Shown here in pieces: positions 50,516 to 58,989 of a stretch of 64,000 nt of DNA. The stretch lies in contig JAZQVM010000045.1 of assembly GCA_045631845.1 (NCBI GenBank), positions 4,875 through 68,874 of the forward strand, written 5' to 3'. Source of the DNA: CAKSHC01 sp045631845. GTDB taxonomy: Bacteria > Bacillota > Clostridia > Oscillospirales > UMGS1783. A program made the translations under genes and the position numbers. The notes below the pieces were generated by a model that saw nothing but the letters and a program-made list of their open reading frames with translations, ran no database searches and was not told the origin of the DNA. Position 1 is the stretch's first letter, and every line of letters begins with the position of its first letter.

Positions 50516-51443
50516 GTTATCCAGACAATATTATTTGACCTATGGAGCGCCCATGATTCATGAGAAATTTTCTCATTTAGAATCACTGCTTGCGGTTGGT
50601 TTAGTGGGAAGCGGGTCGGAATGTTATGGCTTTGATGATGCTATTTCGCAAGATCATGATTTTGAGCCGGGGTTTTGTCTTTTTATTCCCGATGAGGATA
50701 TCATCAGCAATCGAGAGGCCTTTGCCCTTGAACGGGCCTACGATAAACTTCCCAAGGAATTTATGGGCATGCACCGCCTTAAGCAATCTCCCGTGGGCGG
50801 CAATCGGCACGGAGTCATCCGCATAGCCGATTTTTACCGTGACAAGATTGGATTTGCGCATGGTTTTTCTTGTCTGTATGATTGGTTTTCGGTTCCTGAA
50901 TTTTCGATTGCCGAAGCGGTAAACGGTGAGATTTTTCAAGATAATTATGGACAATTCAGTAAAATTCGACAATCTCTTGAACAGATTCCCGAAGATGTGC
51001 GTCGAAAAAAGCTGGCGAGTGCCCTACTGATTATGGCACAGGCGGGGCAATACAACTATCCTCGCTGTTTGGCGCATGGTGAGGGCGGTGCGGCACAGTT
51101 GGCCATTGGCGAATTCGTTAATCAGGCTATACGAATCATCTTCCTGCTGAATGGAAAATTTGCCCCATTTTACAAATGGGCATTTCGAGCCATGAAATCC
51201 CTTCCCCTGCTTTCAAATCATGCGCAAGGACTTGAATTTTTGATTTCAAGCACAAATGACTCCGCCACATCCGCCAAAAAGGCGGAAATTATACAAGCCA
51301 TAGCCAAAGATGTGGCCGGTGTGTTGCAGGAACAAGGACTCACAGCCTTACCTTACACTGATTTGGAAGCGCAAGCATATGAAATCAATCAGACCATTTC
51401 TGACGGAAATCTTCGAAACGAGCATATTTTATTTGCCTTATAA
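50502..51443 (+). CDS. DUF4037 protein with nucleotidyltransferase-like motif
   Basis: A 313-residue protein from ATG 50502 (AAGGAG upstream); the frame is open back to 50400, but that part overlaps the TPR gene. The N terminus carries VGSGSECYGFDDAISQDHDF, which fits the GS...DxD active-site pattern of nucleotidyltransferase-fold enzymes (G36-S37, D51, D53). The rest is mostly helical and belongs to DUF4037. Substrate and biological role are unknown. The motif suggests NMP transfer to a protein, RNA or small molecule, which is inference. Confidence 0.8.
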   Translation: MKGLELSRQYYLTYGAPMIHEKFSHLESLLAVGLVGSGSECYGFDDAISQDHDFEPGFCLFIPDEDIISNREAFALERAYDKLPKEFMGMHRLKQSPVGGNRHGVIRIADFYRDKIGFAHGFSCLYDWFSVPEFSIAEAVNGEIFQDNYGQFSKIRQSLEQIPEDVRRKKLASALLIMAQAGQYNYPRCLAHGEGGAAQLAIGEFVNQAIRIIFLLNGKFAPFYKWAFRAMKSLPLLSNHAQGLEFLISSTNDSATSAKKAEIIQAIAKDVAGVLQEQGLTALPYTDLEAQAYEINQTISDGNLRNEHILFAL

Positions 51444-51446
51444 AAA

Positions 51447-51480
51447 AAGAAGCCGAAACGGTTTTCCGTTTCGGCTTCTT
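51447..51480. terminator. Bidirectional terminator between DUF4037 and uraA
   Basis: A 15-base perfect stem (51447-51461 with 51466-51480) around TTTT. The A-run at 51442-51448 gives the minus strand a strong U-tract, so it mainly terminates pyrR-uraA. It also blocks plus-strand readthrough. Confidence 0.92.
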
Positions 51481-51490
51481 CATGTATTGA

Positions 51491-52876
51491 TTATTCGTTA
51501 TCGGTATCAATCTGAGCGGGAACTTCCTTTTTGAGATTCAAAATCGTATTAACAAGGATGCCCAAGATCAGAGCACAGGCAATGGAGGTGATGGTCACGC
51601 CGCCGAAGGTCAGCGACAGGCCGCCGATACCAGCAATGAGAATGACCGATACCACAAATACATTCTTGTTCTGCTCCAGATCAACCTTCTGAACCATTTT
51701 CAGACCGGAAACCGCGATGAAGCCATAAAGGGTCATGCAGACACCACCCATGACGCAGTTGGGAATGGTGCTCAAGAAGGCAACAAAGGGAGAAACGAAG
51801 GAGATCAGGATCGTCATGATAGCCGCCGTCATGATGGTAATAACCGAAGCATTACGGGTAATGGCTACGCAACCGACCGATTCACCGTAAGTGGTGTTCG
51901 GGCAACCGCCGAACAATGCACCGGCCATCGAGCCGATACCGTCGCCCAACAATGTGCGGGACAGGCCGGGCTCTTCTAACAGATTCTGACCGATAATGGT
52001 GGACAGATTCTTATGGTCGGCAATATGCTCAGCAAAGACAACAAAGGCAACGGGAACATAGGCCGCGGCGATGGTGCCGAGATATGCCCAGTCAAAGCCC
52101 TTCACGCCGTCAATAGCCGTAACAAAGGTAAAGTCGGGCATGGAGAAGAAGGTACCGAAGGTAACGCCGTCGGCAAACAGAGCCTTGAATGCGCCGAAGT
52201 TGATAACCTTAAGGGCATCGACACCTGCGGCATCACCAATGAGAGTAAAAATCAAAGCCACAACATAACCGGCTAAGATACCGATAATGAAGGGGATTAA
52301 TTTAGCCATTTTCTTACCATAGTGAGAGCAGAGAATGACAACAAACAGAGTAACCAGAGCACAAACCAAAGCTACATACGGTGAGCAAACTGAAGCGCCT
52401 TCTACCTGCAGGCCTCCCTTGAGCATATCACCTACGGCATTGCCGGCCAGGGACAGACCGATAATAGCAACAGTAGGTCCGATAACAACGGCTGGCATCA
52501 GTTTTTCGATCCAGTTAACACCAACAGCCTTAACAATCAGAGCGATAACGACATAGACCAGACCGGCAAAGACGGCGCCAAGGATCAGACCGAGGTAGCC
52601 CATGCCCATTGAGGTGGCACCGGCAAAGGCGGCCAACATCGAGCCGATAAAGGCAAAGGACGAGCCAAGGAATACGGGACTCTTAAAACGGGTAAACAAC
52701 TGATAGATCAGGGTACCAACACCGGCACCGAACAGGGCTGCCGATTGCGACATGCCGTTTCCAATGATCGCAGGAACCGCAATGGTAGCCGCCATGATAG
52801 CAAGCACCTGCTGGAACGCAAAGACGATCAGCTGGCCGAATTTCGGCTTGTCATCCAGATTGTAGATGAGATTCAT
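51491..52876 (-). CDS. uraA: Uracil permease (NCS2 family)
   Basis: A proton-coupled uracil importer with about 14 membrane segments and 461 residues. Typical NCS2 features are FAFQQVLAIMAATIAVPAI, SAALFGAGVGTLIYQL, and the conserved glutamate of FAEHIADHKNL. CPNTTYGESVG holds the second substrate-binding region. It follows pyrR by 49 bases, so it shares the pyrR attenuator; this is the usual pyrimidine-salvage arrangement. Confidence 0.94.
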   Translation of the reverse strand: MNLIYNLDDKPKFGQLIVFAFQQVLAIMAATIAVPAIIGNGMSQSAALFGAGVGTLIYQLFTRFKSPVFLGSSFAFIGSMLAAFAGATSMGMGYLGLILGAVFAGLVYVVIALIVKAVGVNWIEKLMPAVVIGPTVAIIGLSLAGNAVGDMLKGGLQVEGASVCSPYVALVCALVTLFVVILCSHYGKKMAKLIPFIIGILAGYVVALIFTLIGDAAGVDALKVINFGAFKALFADGVTFGTFFSMPDFTFVTAIDGVKGFDWAYLGTIAAAYVPVAFVVFAEHIADHKNLSTIIGQNLLEEPGLSRTLLGDGIGSMAGALFGGCPNTTYGESVGCVAITRNASVITIMTAAIMTILISFVSPFVAFLSTIPNCVMGGVCMTLYGFIAVSGLKMVQKVDLEQNKNVFVVSVILIAGIGGLSLTFGGVTITSIACALILGILVNTILNLKKEVPAQIDTDNE

Positions 52877-52909
52877 TTTCTTCCTCCAATTTAATTTTCT
52901 TTATTAAAA

Positions 52910-52923
52910 CGGGATCACTCCCG
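52910..52923 (-). other. Small stem-loop between pyrR and uraA
   Basis: CGGGA (52910-52914) pairs with TCCCG (52919-52923), followed on the minus strand by TTTTAAT. The stem has only 5 pairs, so it is at most a weak terminator or attenuator for uraA. Confidence 0.35.
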
Positions 52924-52925
52924 AA

Positions 52926-53459
52926 TTAACCGACATGATACAGGCAGACGCCCGTTTCCTCGTCCACACCCTCGACCATAACCGAAACCAGTTCTTCGTG
53001 AGAAGTGGGAATATTTTTACCGACAAAGTCGGGACGAATGGGTAATTCCCGATGACCGCGATCGACCAGCACGGCCAGTTGAATCGATTTAGGACGGCCG
53101 TAATTAAATACGGCTTCGATGGCGGCACGGGCCGTGCGACCGGTATAGATCACATCGTCCACAATGATTACATTTTTATCTTCAATTGCGCACGGAAATT
53201 CGCTTGACTCGGTAATCGGCATTTCATCCGTCAAATCATCCCGATAGCGCGTGATATCAATATGCCCCATCGGCACATCAACACCCTCAAACCGCTTTAA
53301 GTTTTCAGCCAACATACCGGCAAGCGGAATCCCCCGCCGTTTAATACCCAGCAGGCAAATATCCGATACGCCTCTGTTTTTTTCAATAATTTCATGGGTA
53401 ATACGCGCCATTGAACGGCGAACAGCCGCTTCATCCATAATTTTAGCCTTAAAATTCAT
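52926..53459 (-). CDS. pyrR: PyrR, pyrimidine attenuation regulator / uracil phosphoribosyltransferase
   Basis: RNA-binding regulator that senses UMP/UTP and also has UPRT activity. It has 177 residues. The PRPP-binding loop VIIVDDVIYTGRTARAA is intact, and RPKSIQLAVLVDRGHRELP follows. The ribosome binding site GGGG lies directly after a terminator's U-tract, so expression depends on readthrough of the leader. It is co-transcribed with uraA. Confidence 0.96.
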   Translation of the reverse strand: MNFKAKIMDEAAVRRSMARITHEIIEKNRGVSDICLLGIKRRGIPLAGMLAENLKRFEGVDVPMGHIDITRYRDDLTDEMPITESSEFPCAIEDKNVIIVDDVIYTGRTARAAIEAVFNYGRPKSIQLAVLVDRGHRELPIRPDFVGKNIPTSHEELVSVMVEGVDEETGVCLYHVG

Positions 53460-53471
53460 GTAGTATCCCCT

Positions 53472-53497
53472 AAAAAAGGCTTGCCCATGGCAAGCCT
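53472..53497 (-). terminator. Leader terminator (attenuator) of pyrR-uraA
   Basis: On the minus strand AGGCTTGCC, the 3-base loop ATG and GGCAAGCCT (53477-53497) are followed by TTTTTT. It sits between the promoter and pyrR, 12 bases before the start. Confidence 0.9.
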
Positions 53498-53532
53498 CTA
53501 CATATTAATATTCGCTGATGCAGAAACTTACC
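53489..53532 (-). promoter_or_regulatory. Antiterminator pairing in the pyrR leader
   Basis: Leader RNA GGUAAGUUUCU (53522-53532) can pair over 11 contiguous positions (three G-U) with AGAGGCUUGCC (53489-53499). That second arm is the 5' arm of the terminator, so the two structures exclude each other. Confidence 0.65.
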
Positions 53533-53537
53533 GGCAT
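53505..53537 (-). CDS. Possible 10-residue leader peptide before pyrR
   Basis: ATG at 53537 opens MPVSFCISEY followed by TAA, ending 8 bases before the terminator stem. Codons 2-6 overlap the antiterminator arm. No strong ribosome binding site is visible, so translation is speculative. Confidence 0.25.
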   Translation of the reverse strand: MPVSFCISEY

Positions 53538-53567
53538 CGCTGTACCGCTTAAAACTTCATCATTTAT

Positions 53568-53596
53568 ATGATACCATTGTCGCTCCCGCTTGTCAA
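53568..53596 (-). promoter_or_regulatory. Sigma-A promoter of pyrR-uraA
   Basis: TTGACA (53591-53596, minus strand), a 17-base spacer and TATCAT (53568-53573). It gives a leader of about 100 bases containing the attenuator. Confidence 0.85.
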
Positions 53597-53618
53597 TTAT
53601 TTTATGAACAAATTATGA

Positions 53619-53646
53619 AAAAAGCGACAGAAATCTGTCGCTTTTT
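53619..53646 (-). terminator. Intrinsic terminator of galK-galT
   Basis: AAAAAGCGACAG (53619-53630) pairs with CTGTCGCTTTTT (53635-53646) around a 4-base loop. It lies just past the galT stop on the minus strand. Confidence 0.9.
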
Positions 53647-53649
53647 CTA

Positions 53650-55137
53650 TCAAATATTTGAAGCAAAACGAAGGAAAGCGTCCTGCCCTTCCTTGTTACG
53701 CTTAAAGACACCGGCATCCTCCAATACCTGCTCAAAGACATGAGCGATCTCCTCTTTGATTACCAAATCAAAGGTATCGGGCGTGAGATCGGTGCGTCTT
53801 TCCATAATTTCCTGCATCCACGCTTGGTGAGAAGCGGTTTGCGGATGATCGGCAAAAGATCCGCCGTTAACATACACCTGCCGCAACATCTCCCATTCCT
53901 GACGAAGCCGTGCCGGCAAAACGGCCAAGCCTTGCACTTCGATCAATCCAATATTCTCTTTCTTAATATGGTGCAGATGGGCATGGGGATGGAAGACACC
54001 GAGCGGATGCTCCTGTGTGGTAATATTATTACGCAACACCAGATCCAGTTCATACTGCCCCTCTCGCATACGGGCAATAGGCGTAATGGTATTGTGCGGC
54101 TCCCCATCGGTATGACTGAACACGAAGGCCGACTCATCGGTATACTCCCGCCATGCCGCCAAAATCCGTGCTGCCAATTTTGCCAACGCTTTGCGATCCT
54201 GACTTTGCAAACGAATGACCGACATCGGCCATTTCACGATACCTGCTCTAATTTGCGGATAATCGGCAAAGGTCAGCGGCGTTTCGATCGGCGCTTTTGC
54301 CATCGGCAATTCATGGATACCACCTTGAAAATGTTCATGGGACAAAATACTGCCGCCGACAATGGGCAGATCGGCATTAGAGCCGACGAAGTAATGCGGG
54401 AATAACCCTATAAAGTCAAACAACTTGTCAAAGACAGCCGCATCAATCCGCATTGGCTTATGCTCTGCGTTCAAAACAATGCAATGCTCATCATAATACA
54501 CATAGGGCGAATATTGGAAACCCCATGCTTCGTCATTTACTGTTATGGGAATGATACGTAAATTCTGACGAGCCTGCTGGGTTGCACTGCCGACATATCC
54601 CTCATTCTCCACACACAGCGCACAGGCAGGATAATTTGCCGAAACCGTCTTCCCTGCCGCCGCAATATCTCTCGGATCCTTTTCCGGCTTGGATAAGTTG
54701 ATGCTCAATTCCAATGTGCCGTATTGAGTTTGGGCGTCCCATCTCACATCCCGTGCGACACGCTCGGCACGAATATAATTGACATCACGGGAAAAGCGAT
54801 AAAACCAATCGGTAGCCTCTTTCGGCGATTGCTCATACAATTCATAAAATCGATGGGTGATGTGCGACGGACTCTCGGCCACCAATCCCATCAACAACGA
54901 ATCAAACCGATCCCGATTTCCTTGCGTATCGGCAATTCTTCCTAACCGAACCGCCTCATCGCAAAGAAAGTCCAACAATCCTTGGATGGTCTTTCCTTGA
55001 CAATCAGCAACATCAGGCACCCCTCCGTCGGGGCAAAAAGCACCATACAACAGATTGAGCCGATATGTACATTCACTTGCATCAATCAAACCATGCGAGA
55101 TGGCATAATCGACAAGACGATCTAACGCTGTGGTCAT
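53650..55137 (-). CDS. galT: UDP-glucose--hexose-1-phosphate uridylyltransferase, class II
   Basis: Leloir-pathway enzyme exchanging UMP between UDP-glucose and galactose-1-phosphate. Its 495 residues and overall sequence match the Firmicutes class II GalT, which differs from the shorter class I enzyme. Conserved segments include YYDEHCIVLNAEHKPM, GSILSHEHFQGG and GVFHPHAHLHHIKKENIG. The start overlaps the galK stop (TGATG). No galE is visible in the window. Confidence 0.96.
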   Translation of the reverse strand: MTTALDRLVDYAISHGLIDASECTYRLNLLYGAFCPDGGVPDVADCQGKTIQGLLDFLCDEAVRLGRIADTQGNRDRFDSLLMGLVAESPSHITHRFYELYEQSPKEATDWFYRFSRDVNYIRAERVARDVRWDAQTQYGTLELSINLSKPEKDPRDIAAAGKTVSANYPACALCVENEGYVGSATQQARQNLRIIPITVNDEAWGFQYSPYVYYDEHCIVLNAEHKPMRIDAAVFDKLFDFIGLFPHYFVGSNADLPIVGGSILSHEHFQGGIHELPMAKAPIETPLTFADYPQIRAGIVKWPMSVIRLQSQDRKALAKLAARILAAWREYTDESAFVFSHTDGEPHNTITPIARMREGQYELDLVLRNNITTQEHPLGVFHPHAHLHHIKKENIGLIEVQGLAVLPARLRQEWEMLRQVYVNGGSFADHPQTASHQAWMQEIMERRTDLTPDTFDLVIKEEIAHVFEQVLEDAGVFKRNKEGQDAFLRFASNI

Positions 55138-56306
55138 CAGTCCACAACCTCCATCGGGCCGTTTCCGACCGATGCAATATAGAAGGCGGCCGTAAGACCG
55201 GTTTCCTTGTTATAAATCTCGGCCACATATTTCTTCACCGCTTCGGTGCAATCGGACGAAACCAAGGCAACGGCACATCCGCCAAATCCGGCTCCTGTCA
55301 TACGAGCACCGATTACGCCATCACATTCCCACGCATGATGAACCAGACTATCCAGTTCCTTGCCGGTAACCTCATAGTCCTTTTCCAAAGACTCATGAGA
55401 AGCATTCATCAATCGGCCGAATTCCTTAAGATCGTTATTCTCCAACGCCTTTACGGCACGCTGGGTACGGCCGTCCTCGGTAATGGCATGGCGGGCACGG
55501 CGGTAAATCACCTCAGACATATCCGCCTGAGCCGCCTCCAGCATTTCCTCGGTGGCATCGCAAAGAGTTTCCGCTTCGCCGTATTGACGCAAAATCTCCA
55601 ATGCCTGTGCACATTCCTTAACACGGTCATTATACTTCGAATCTTTCAACCCACGCTTCTTGCGGGTATCCATAATCAGAATATCGCAACCATCCAGCGA
55701 CAGGGGCGCATACTGATAGTCCAGCGTAGCCGTGTTGAGATAGATGGCGCAACCTTCCTTACCCATTGCCACGGCAAACTGATCCATAATACCGCAGTTC
55801 ATGCCAACATAACCATTTTCGGCCTTTTGACCGAGAATGGCGATATGATCGTTACTCATGGGAATATCAAAAATCTTGCCCAGAGCATAGCCGGTAACCA
55901 CTTCAAGCGAGGCCGACGAAGACAGACCCGAACCGTTGGGAATATTGCCATAAACCCACATATCAAAACCGTAAGGAATTTCTTTTCCTTCCTGAGCCAT
56001 GGCCCAGATTACGCCGCAGGGGTAAGCCGTCCATGTACGGTTGCTGCGGGAAGCTAAAGAATCCAAAGACAATTCATAAATACCGGACTCGGTAAAATTC
56101 TCAGAGTAAAAGCGCAGTTTGCGATCGGCACGTTTACGAATGGCTACATAAGTACCCATCGAAAGGGCACAAGGAAAAACATGACCACCGTTATAATCGG
56201 TATGCTCTCCAATCAGATTAACGCGACCGGGCGCAAAAAAGACCTGTACTCCATTGGCATCACCAAACGACTTGGCAAATCCATTTAAACATTGTGCTTG
56301 ATTCAT
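55137..56306 (-). CDS. galK: Galactokinase
   Basis: GHMP kinase that phosphorylates galactose at C1, 389 residues from ATG 56306 (AGGAGG 8 bases upstream; a GTG at 56315 is in frame). The galactose signature PGRVNLIGEHTDYNGG is near residue 30. The ATP motif NGSGLSSSASLEV and the C-terminal MTGAGFGGCAVAL are intact. It heads galK-galT and is divergent from an AraC-type regulator. Confidence 0.97.
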   Translation of the reverse strand: MNQAQCLNGFAKSFGDANGVQVFFAPGRVNLIGEHTDYNGGHVFPCALSMGTYVAIRKRADRKLRFYSENFTESGIYELSLDSLASRSNRTWTAYPCGVIWAMAQEGKEIPYGFDMWVYGNIPNGSGLSSSASLEVVTGYALGKIFDIPMSNDHIAILGQKAENGYVGMNCGIMDQFAVAMGKEGCAIYLNTATLDYQYAPLSLDGCDILIMDTRKKRGLKDSKYNDRVKECAQALEILRQYGEAETLCDATEEMLEAAQADMSEVIYRRARHAITEDGRTQRAVKALENNDLKEFGRLMNASHESLEKDYEVTGKELDSLVHHAWECDGVIGARMTGAGFGGCAVALVSSDCTEAVKKYVAEIYNKETGLTAAFYIASVGNGPMEVVD

Positions 56307-56329
56307 AAAAAGCACCTCCTCTTATTTGT

Positions 56330-56358
56330 AGTTTACTCGATTTCCCATCGCTATGCAA
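56330..56358 (-). promoter_or_regulatory. Candidate promoter of galK-galT
   Basis: TTGCAT (56353-56358, minus strand), a 17-base spacer and TAAACT (56330-56335). Both boxes are weak, which fits an activator-dependent promoter. Confidence 0.4.
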
Positions 56359-56389
56359 GTACACATCGTGTTTGTCGCATGGATTTTTG

Positions 56390-56419
56390 TTGACTTTTTA
56401 ATCTTAGATATTATATAAT
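56390..56419 (+). promoter_or_regulatory. Sigma-A promoter of the AraC-family regulator
   Basis: TTGACT (56390-56395), an 18-base spacer and TATAAT (56414-56419), close to the AAGGTGGTGAGG site before ATG 56441. Confidence 0.8.
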
Positions 56420-56440
56420 GCATGGTAAGGTGGTGAGGCA

Positions 56441-57262
56441 ATGAAGACGACATATAAATACTCCTATAAATCCAAACAAAGCAGTACACCCCTATATGTA
56501 TGCAATACCGGCCTGCAACAATGCTCGTCCGGCTATTCTTGGGGACCCGGTGTTCGGGATCACTATTTAATACATTTTGTTTCTTCCGGCAAAGGAACTT
56601 TCTGCGCCAACGGCAAAGAGTTTGAGTTGCACGGCGGGCAGGCCTTTATTGCCTATCCCAATGAAACGGTATCCTACAGCGCCGATGAACAAAGCCCTTG
56701 GGAATATTATTGGGTAGGGTTTAACGGTGCTGAAGCAGGATTGATGTTGTCGCAGACCGACTTTTCCCCTGCGGATCCGGTTCAGGATTTTAAGGATGAC
56801 GATACCTTGGCTGATCTGATTCGGGAAATTTATGATTGTCGGGGCAGTCGCAACTGTGATACGGTACGCATGACCGGTCGGGTATATTTACTGTTAGCCT
56901 ATTTGATCGAACAGGCCAAACACGCACAATCCTCTGCCCCCGAAATCTATGCGGTTAAGGCGGCGGAATTTGCCCAGAACAATTATATGCACGGAGTAAC
57001 CGTTACCGATATGGCCGCACATGTGGGCATCAGCCGCAGTTGGCTCTATAAGGATTTTTGCCGACAGTTTCACATATCCCCCTTTGAGTATTTGCAGGGA
57101 TTGCGCATTGACCGTAGCAAGGCATTACTAACCAATACAAAATTATCTGTAAAGGAGATTGCCTTGTCGGTTGGGTTCGAAGATCCATTATACTTTTCAC
57201 GAGCCTTCAAAAAGGAAGTCGGCATATCTCCCTTAACCTATCGACAACAGAAAGAAGAATAA
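56441..57262 (+). CDS. AraC-family transcriptional regulator
   Basis: A 273-residue regulator. The N-terminal cupin (about residues 15-110) with HFVSSGKGTFCANGKEFELH would bind an effector. The C-terminal pair of HTH motifs includes VTDMAAHVGISRSWLYKDF and EIALSVGFEDPLYFSRAFKK. It is divergent from galK-galT, so a galactoside-responsive activator of those genes is likely but inferred. Other targets are possible. Confidence 0.9.
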   Translation: MKTTYKYSYKSKQSSTPLYVCNTGLQQCSSGYSWGPGVRDHYLIHFVSSGKGTFCANGKEFELHGGQAFIAYPNETVSYSADEQSPWEYYWVGFNGAEAGLMLSQTDFSPADPVQDFKDDDTLADLIREIYDCRGSRNCDTVRMTGRVYLLLAYLIEQAKHAQSSAPEIYAVKAAEFAQNNYMHGVTVTDMAAHVGISRSWLYKDFCRQFHISPFEYLQGLRIDRSKALLTNTKLSVKEIALSVGFEDPLYFSRAFKKEVGISPLTYRQQKEE

Positions 57263-57265
57263 AAG

Positions 57266-57289
57266 AGGCAGGATCATAAGATCCTGCCT
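57266..57289. terminator. Bidirectional terminator between araC-type gene and fhs
   Basis: AGGCAGGATC (57266-57275) pairs with GATCCTGCCT (57280-57289) around ATAA. TTTTT follows on the plus strand and CTTTTATT on the minus strand, so it serves both convergent transcripts. Confidence 0.92.
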
Positions 57290-57295
57290 TTTTCA

Positions 57296-58972
57296 TTAGA
57301 ACAAGCCTGTAATTTTTCCGTTTTCATCCACATCGATACGCTCAGCCGCCGGAGACTTGGGCAGGCCGGGCATAGTCATAATGTCACCGGTCAGCACCAC
57401 AACAAAACCGGCACCTGCAGACACTTTAACCTTTTTAATGGTTACGGTAAAGTCTTCGGGCGCACCCAGTTTTATGGGGTCATCGGAGAAACTGTACTGG
57501 GTCTTAGCCATGCAGACCGGACACGAACCAAAGCCCAGTTCTTCCAAACGGGCGATCTGCTTCTTAGCAGCCGGTTCTATCACAATTCCTTTACCGCCAT
57601 ATACCTTCTTCACAACCGATTCAATCTTTTCGGTGATCGAGCAGTCCGATTCATAGGCAAAGGTAAAGTTTCCGGTTTCCTCGTCACACAAGCGCACCAC
57701 TTCTCGTGCCAGATCTTCACCGCCTTTACCGCCGTCGGCCCATACGGTAGACAATACCGTATTGACACCTAATTGACGACACTTTTCAATAATGAAATTG
57801 ATTTCCGCATCGGTATCGGTCGGGAAACGGTTGACCGCCACCACACAGGGCAGTTGATACACGTTTTTGATATTGGAAACATGGCGAAGCAGATTGGGAA
57901 CACCCTTCTCCAACGCCTCGATATCCTCATTATTGAGTGCGGTTTTCGGCAGGCCGCCGTGCATTTTAAGGGCACGAACGGTGGCCACAACTACAACGGC
58001 ATCCGGAACCAGTCCTGCCATGCGACACTTGATGTCCAGGAATTTTTCAGCGCCAAGGTCGGCACCGAAACCGGCTTCGGTAATGGTATAGTCGCCCATC
58101 TTAAGCGCAAGCTTGGTGGCCATGACCGAGTTACAACCATGGGCAATGTTCGCAAAAGGACCGCCATGAACAAAAGCAGGGGTCCCTTCCAGTGTTTGCA
58201 CCAGATTGGGCTTTATAGCATCTTTAAGCAGTGCCGTCATAGCACCTGCCGCCTTCAGTTGACCGCAGGTAACCGGCTGATCGTCATAGGTATAACCGAC
58301 AATAATACGAGAGAGGCGCTCTTTCAGATCGGTAATCGAGTTGGACAGGCACAAGACTGCCATAATCTCGCTGGCCACGGTAATATCAAAACCATCCTCA
58401 CGAGGAACACCGTTGACCTTGCCACCCATACCGTCCACGATAAAACGAAGCTGACGGTCGTTCATATCGACGCAGCGCTTCCATGTGATTTTCCGCACAT
58501 CAATGCCCAAGACATTCCCCTGCTGGATATGGTTATCCAGCATTGCGGCCAACAGGTTGTTAGCGGCACCGATGGCATGAAAATCTCCGGTAAAGTGCAG
58601 GTTGATATCTTCCATGGGTACGACCTGCGCATAGCCGCCGCCGGCCGCACCACCCTTGACACCGAAGACCGGACCGAGGGAGGGCTCACGCAAAGCAACA
58701 GTGACGTCCTTACCGATACGGCGCAGACCGTCAGCCAAACCAATGGTGGTCGTTGTTTTCCCCTCGCCCGCAGGGGTGGGGGTAATTGCCGTTACAAGGA
58801 TCAGCTTGCCGTTCTCACGGTCGGTTTCCTGCAACAAAGACGGGTCAATTTTTGCCTTGTATTTGCCGTATTGCTCTACATATTTCTCATCTACATGGGC
58901 TCGTTTTGCAATTTCGGTAATGGGCTCCATCTGACAGTTCTGAGCAATCTCAATGTCGGAAAGATATGCCAT
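57296..58972 (-). CDS. fhs: Formate--tetrahydrofolate ligase
   Basis: ATP-dependent synthesis of 10-formyl-THF, 558 residues from ATG 58972 (AGGAG 9 bases upstream; GTG 58978 is in frame). The ATP motif TPTPAGEGKTTTTIGLADGL spans about residues 65-85, and EPSLGPVFGVKGGAAGGGYA is intact. It is 17 bases downstream of purL, so it is part of the purine operon and supplies formyl groups for PurH, and perhaps for one-carbon metabolism more widely. Confidence 0.97.
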   Translation of the reverse strand: MAYLSDIEIAQNCQMEPITEIAKRAHVDEKYVEQYGKYKAKIDPSLLQETDRENGKLILVTAITPTPAGEGKTTTTIGLADGLRRIGKDVTVALREPSLGPVFGVKGGAAGGGYAQVVPMEDINLHFTGDFHAIGAANNLLAAMLDNHIQQGNVLGIDVRKITWKRCVDMNDRQLRFIVDGMGGKVNGVPREDGFDITVASEIMAVLCLSNSITDLKERLSRIIVGYTYDDQPVTCGQLKAAGAMTALLKDAIKPNLVQTLEGTPAFVHGGPFANIAHGCNSVMATKLALKMGDYTITEAGFGADLGAEKFLDIKCRMAGLVPDAVVVVATVRALKMHGGLPKTALNNEDIEALEKGVPNLLRHVSNIKNVYQLPCVVAVNRFPTDTDAEINFIIEKCRQLGVNTVLSTVWADGGKGGEDLAREVVRLCDEETGNFTFAYESDCSITEKIESVVKKVYGGKGIVIEPAAKKQIARLEELGFGSCPVCMAKTQYSFSDDPIKLGAPEDFTVTIKKVKVSAGAGFVVVLTGDIMTMPGLPKSPAAERIDVDENGKITGLF

Positions 58973-58989
58973 TCTCACGCACTCCTAAC

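Noticed and set aside
56316..56440. Catabolite-response (cre) element before galK
   Set aside because: No 14-base match to the cre palindrome on either strand by eye.
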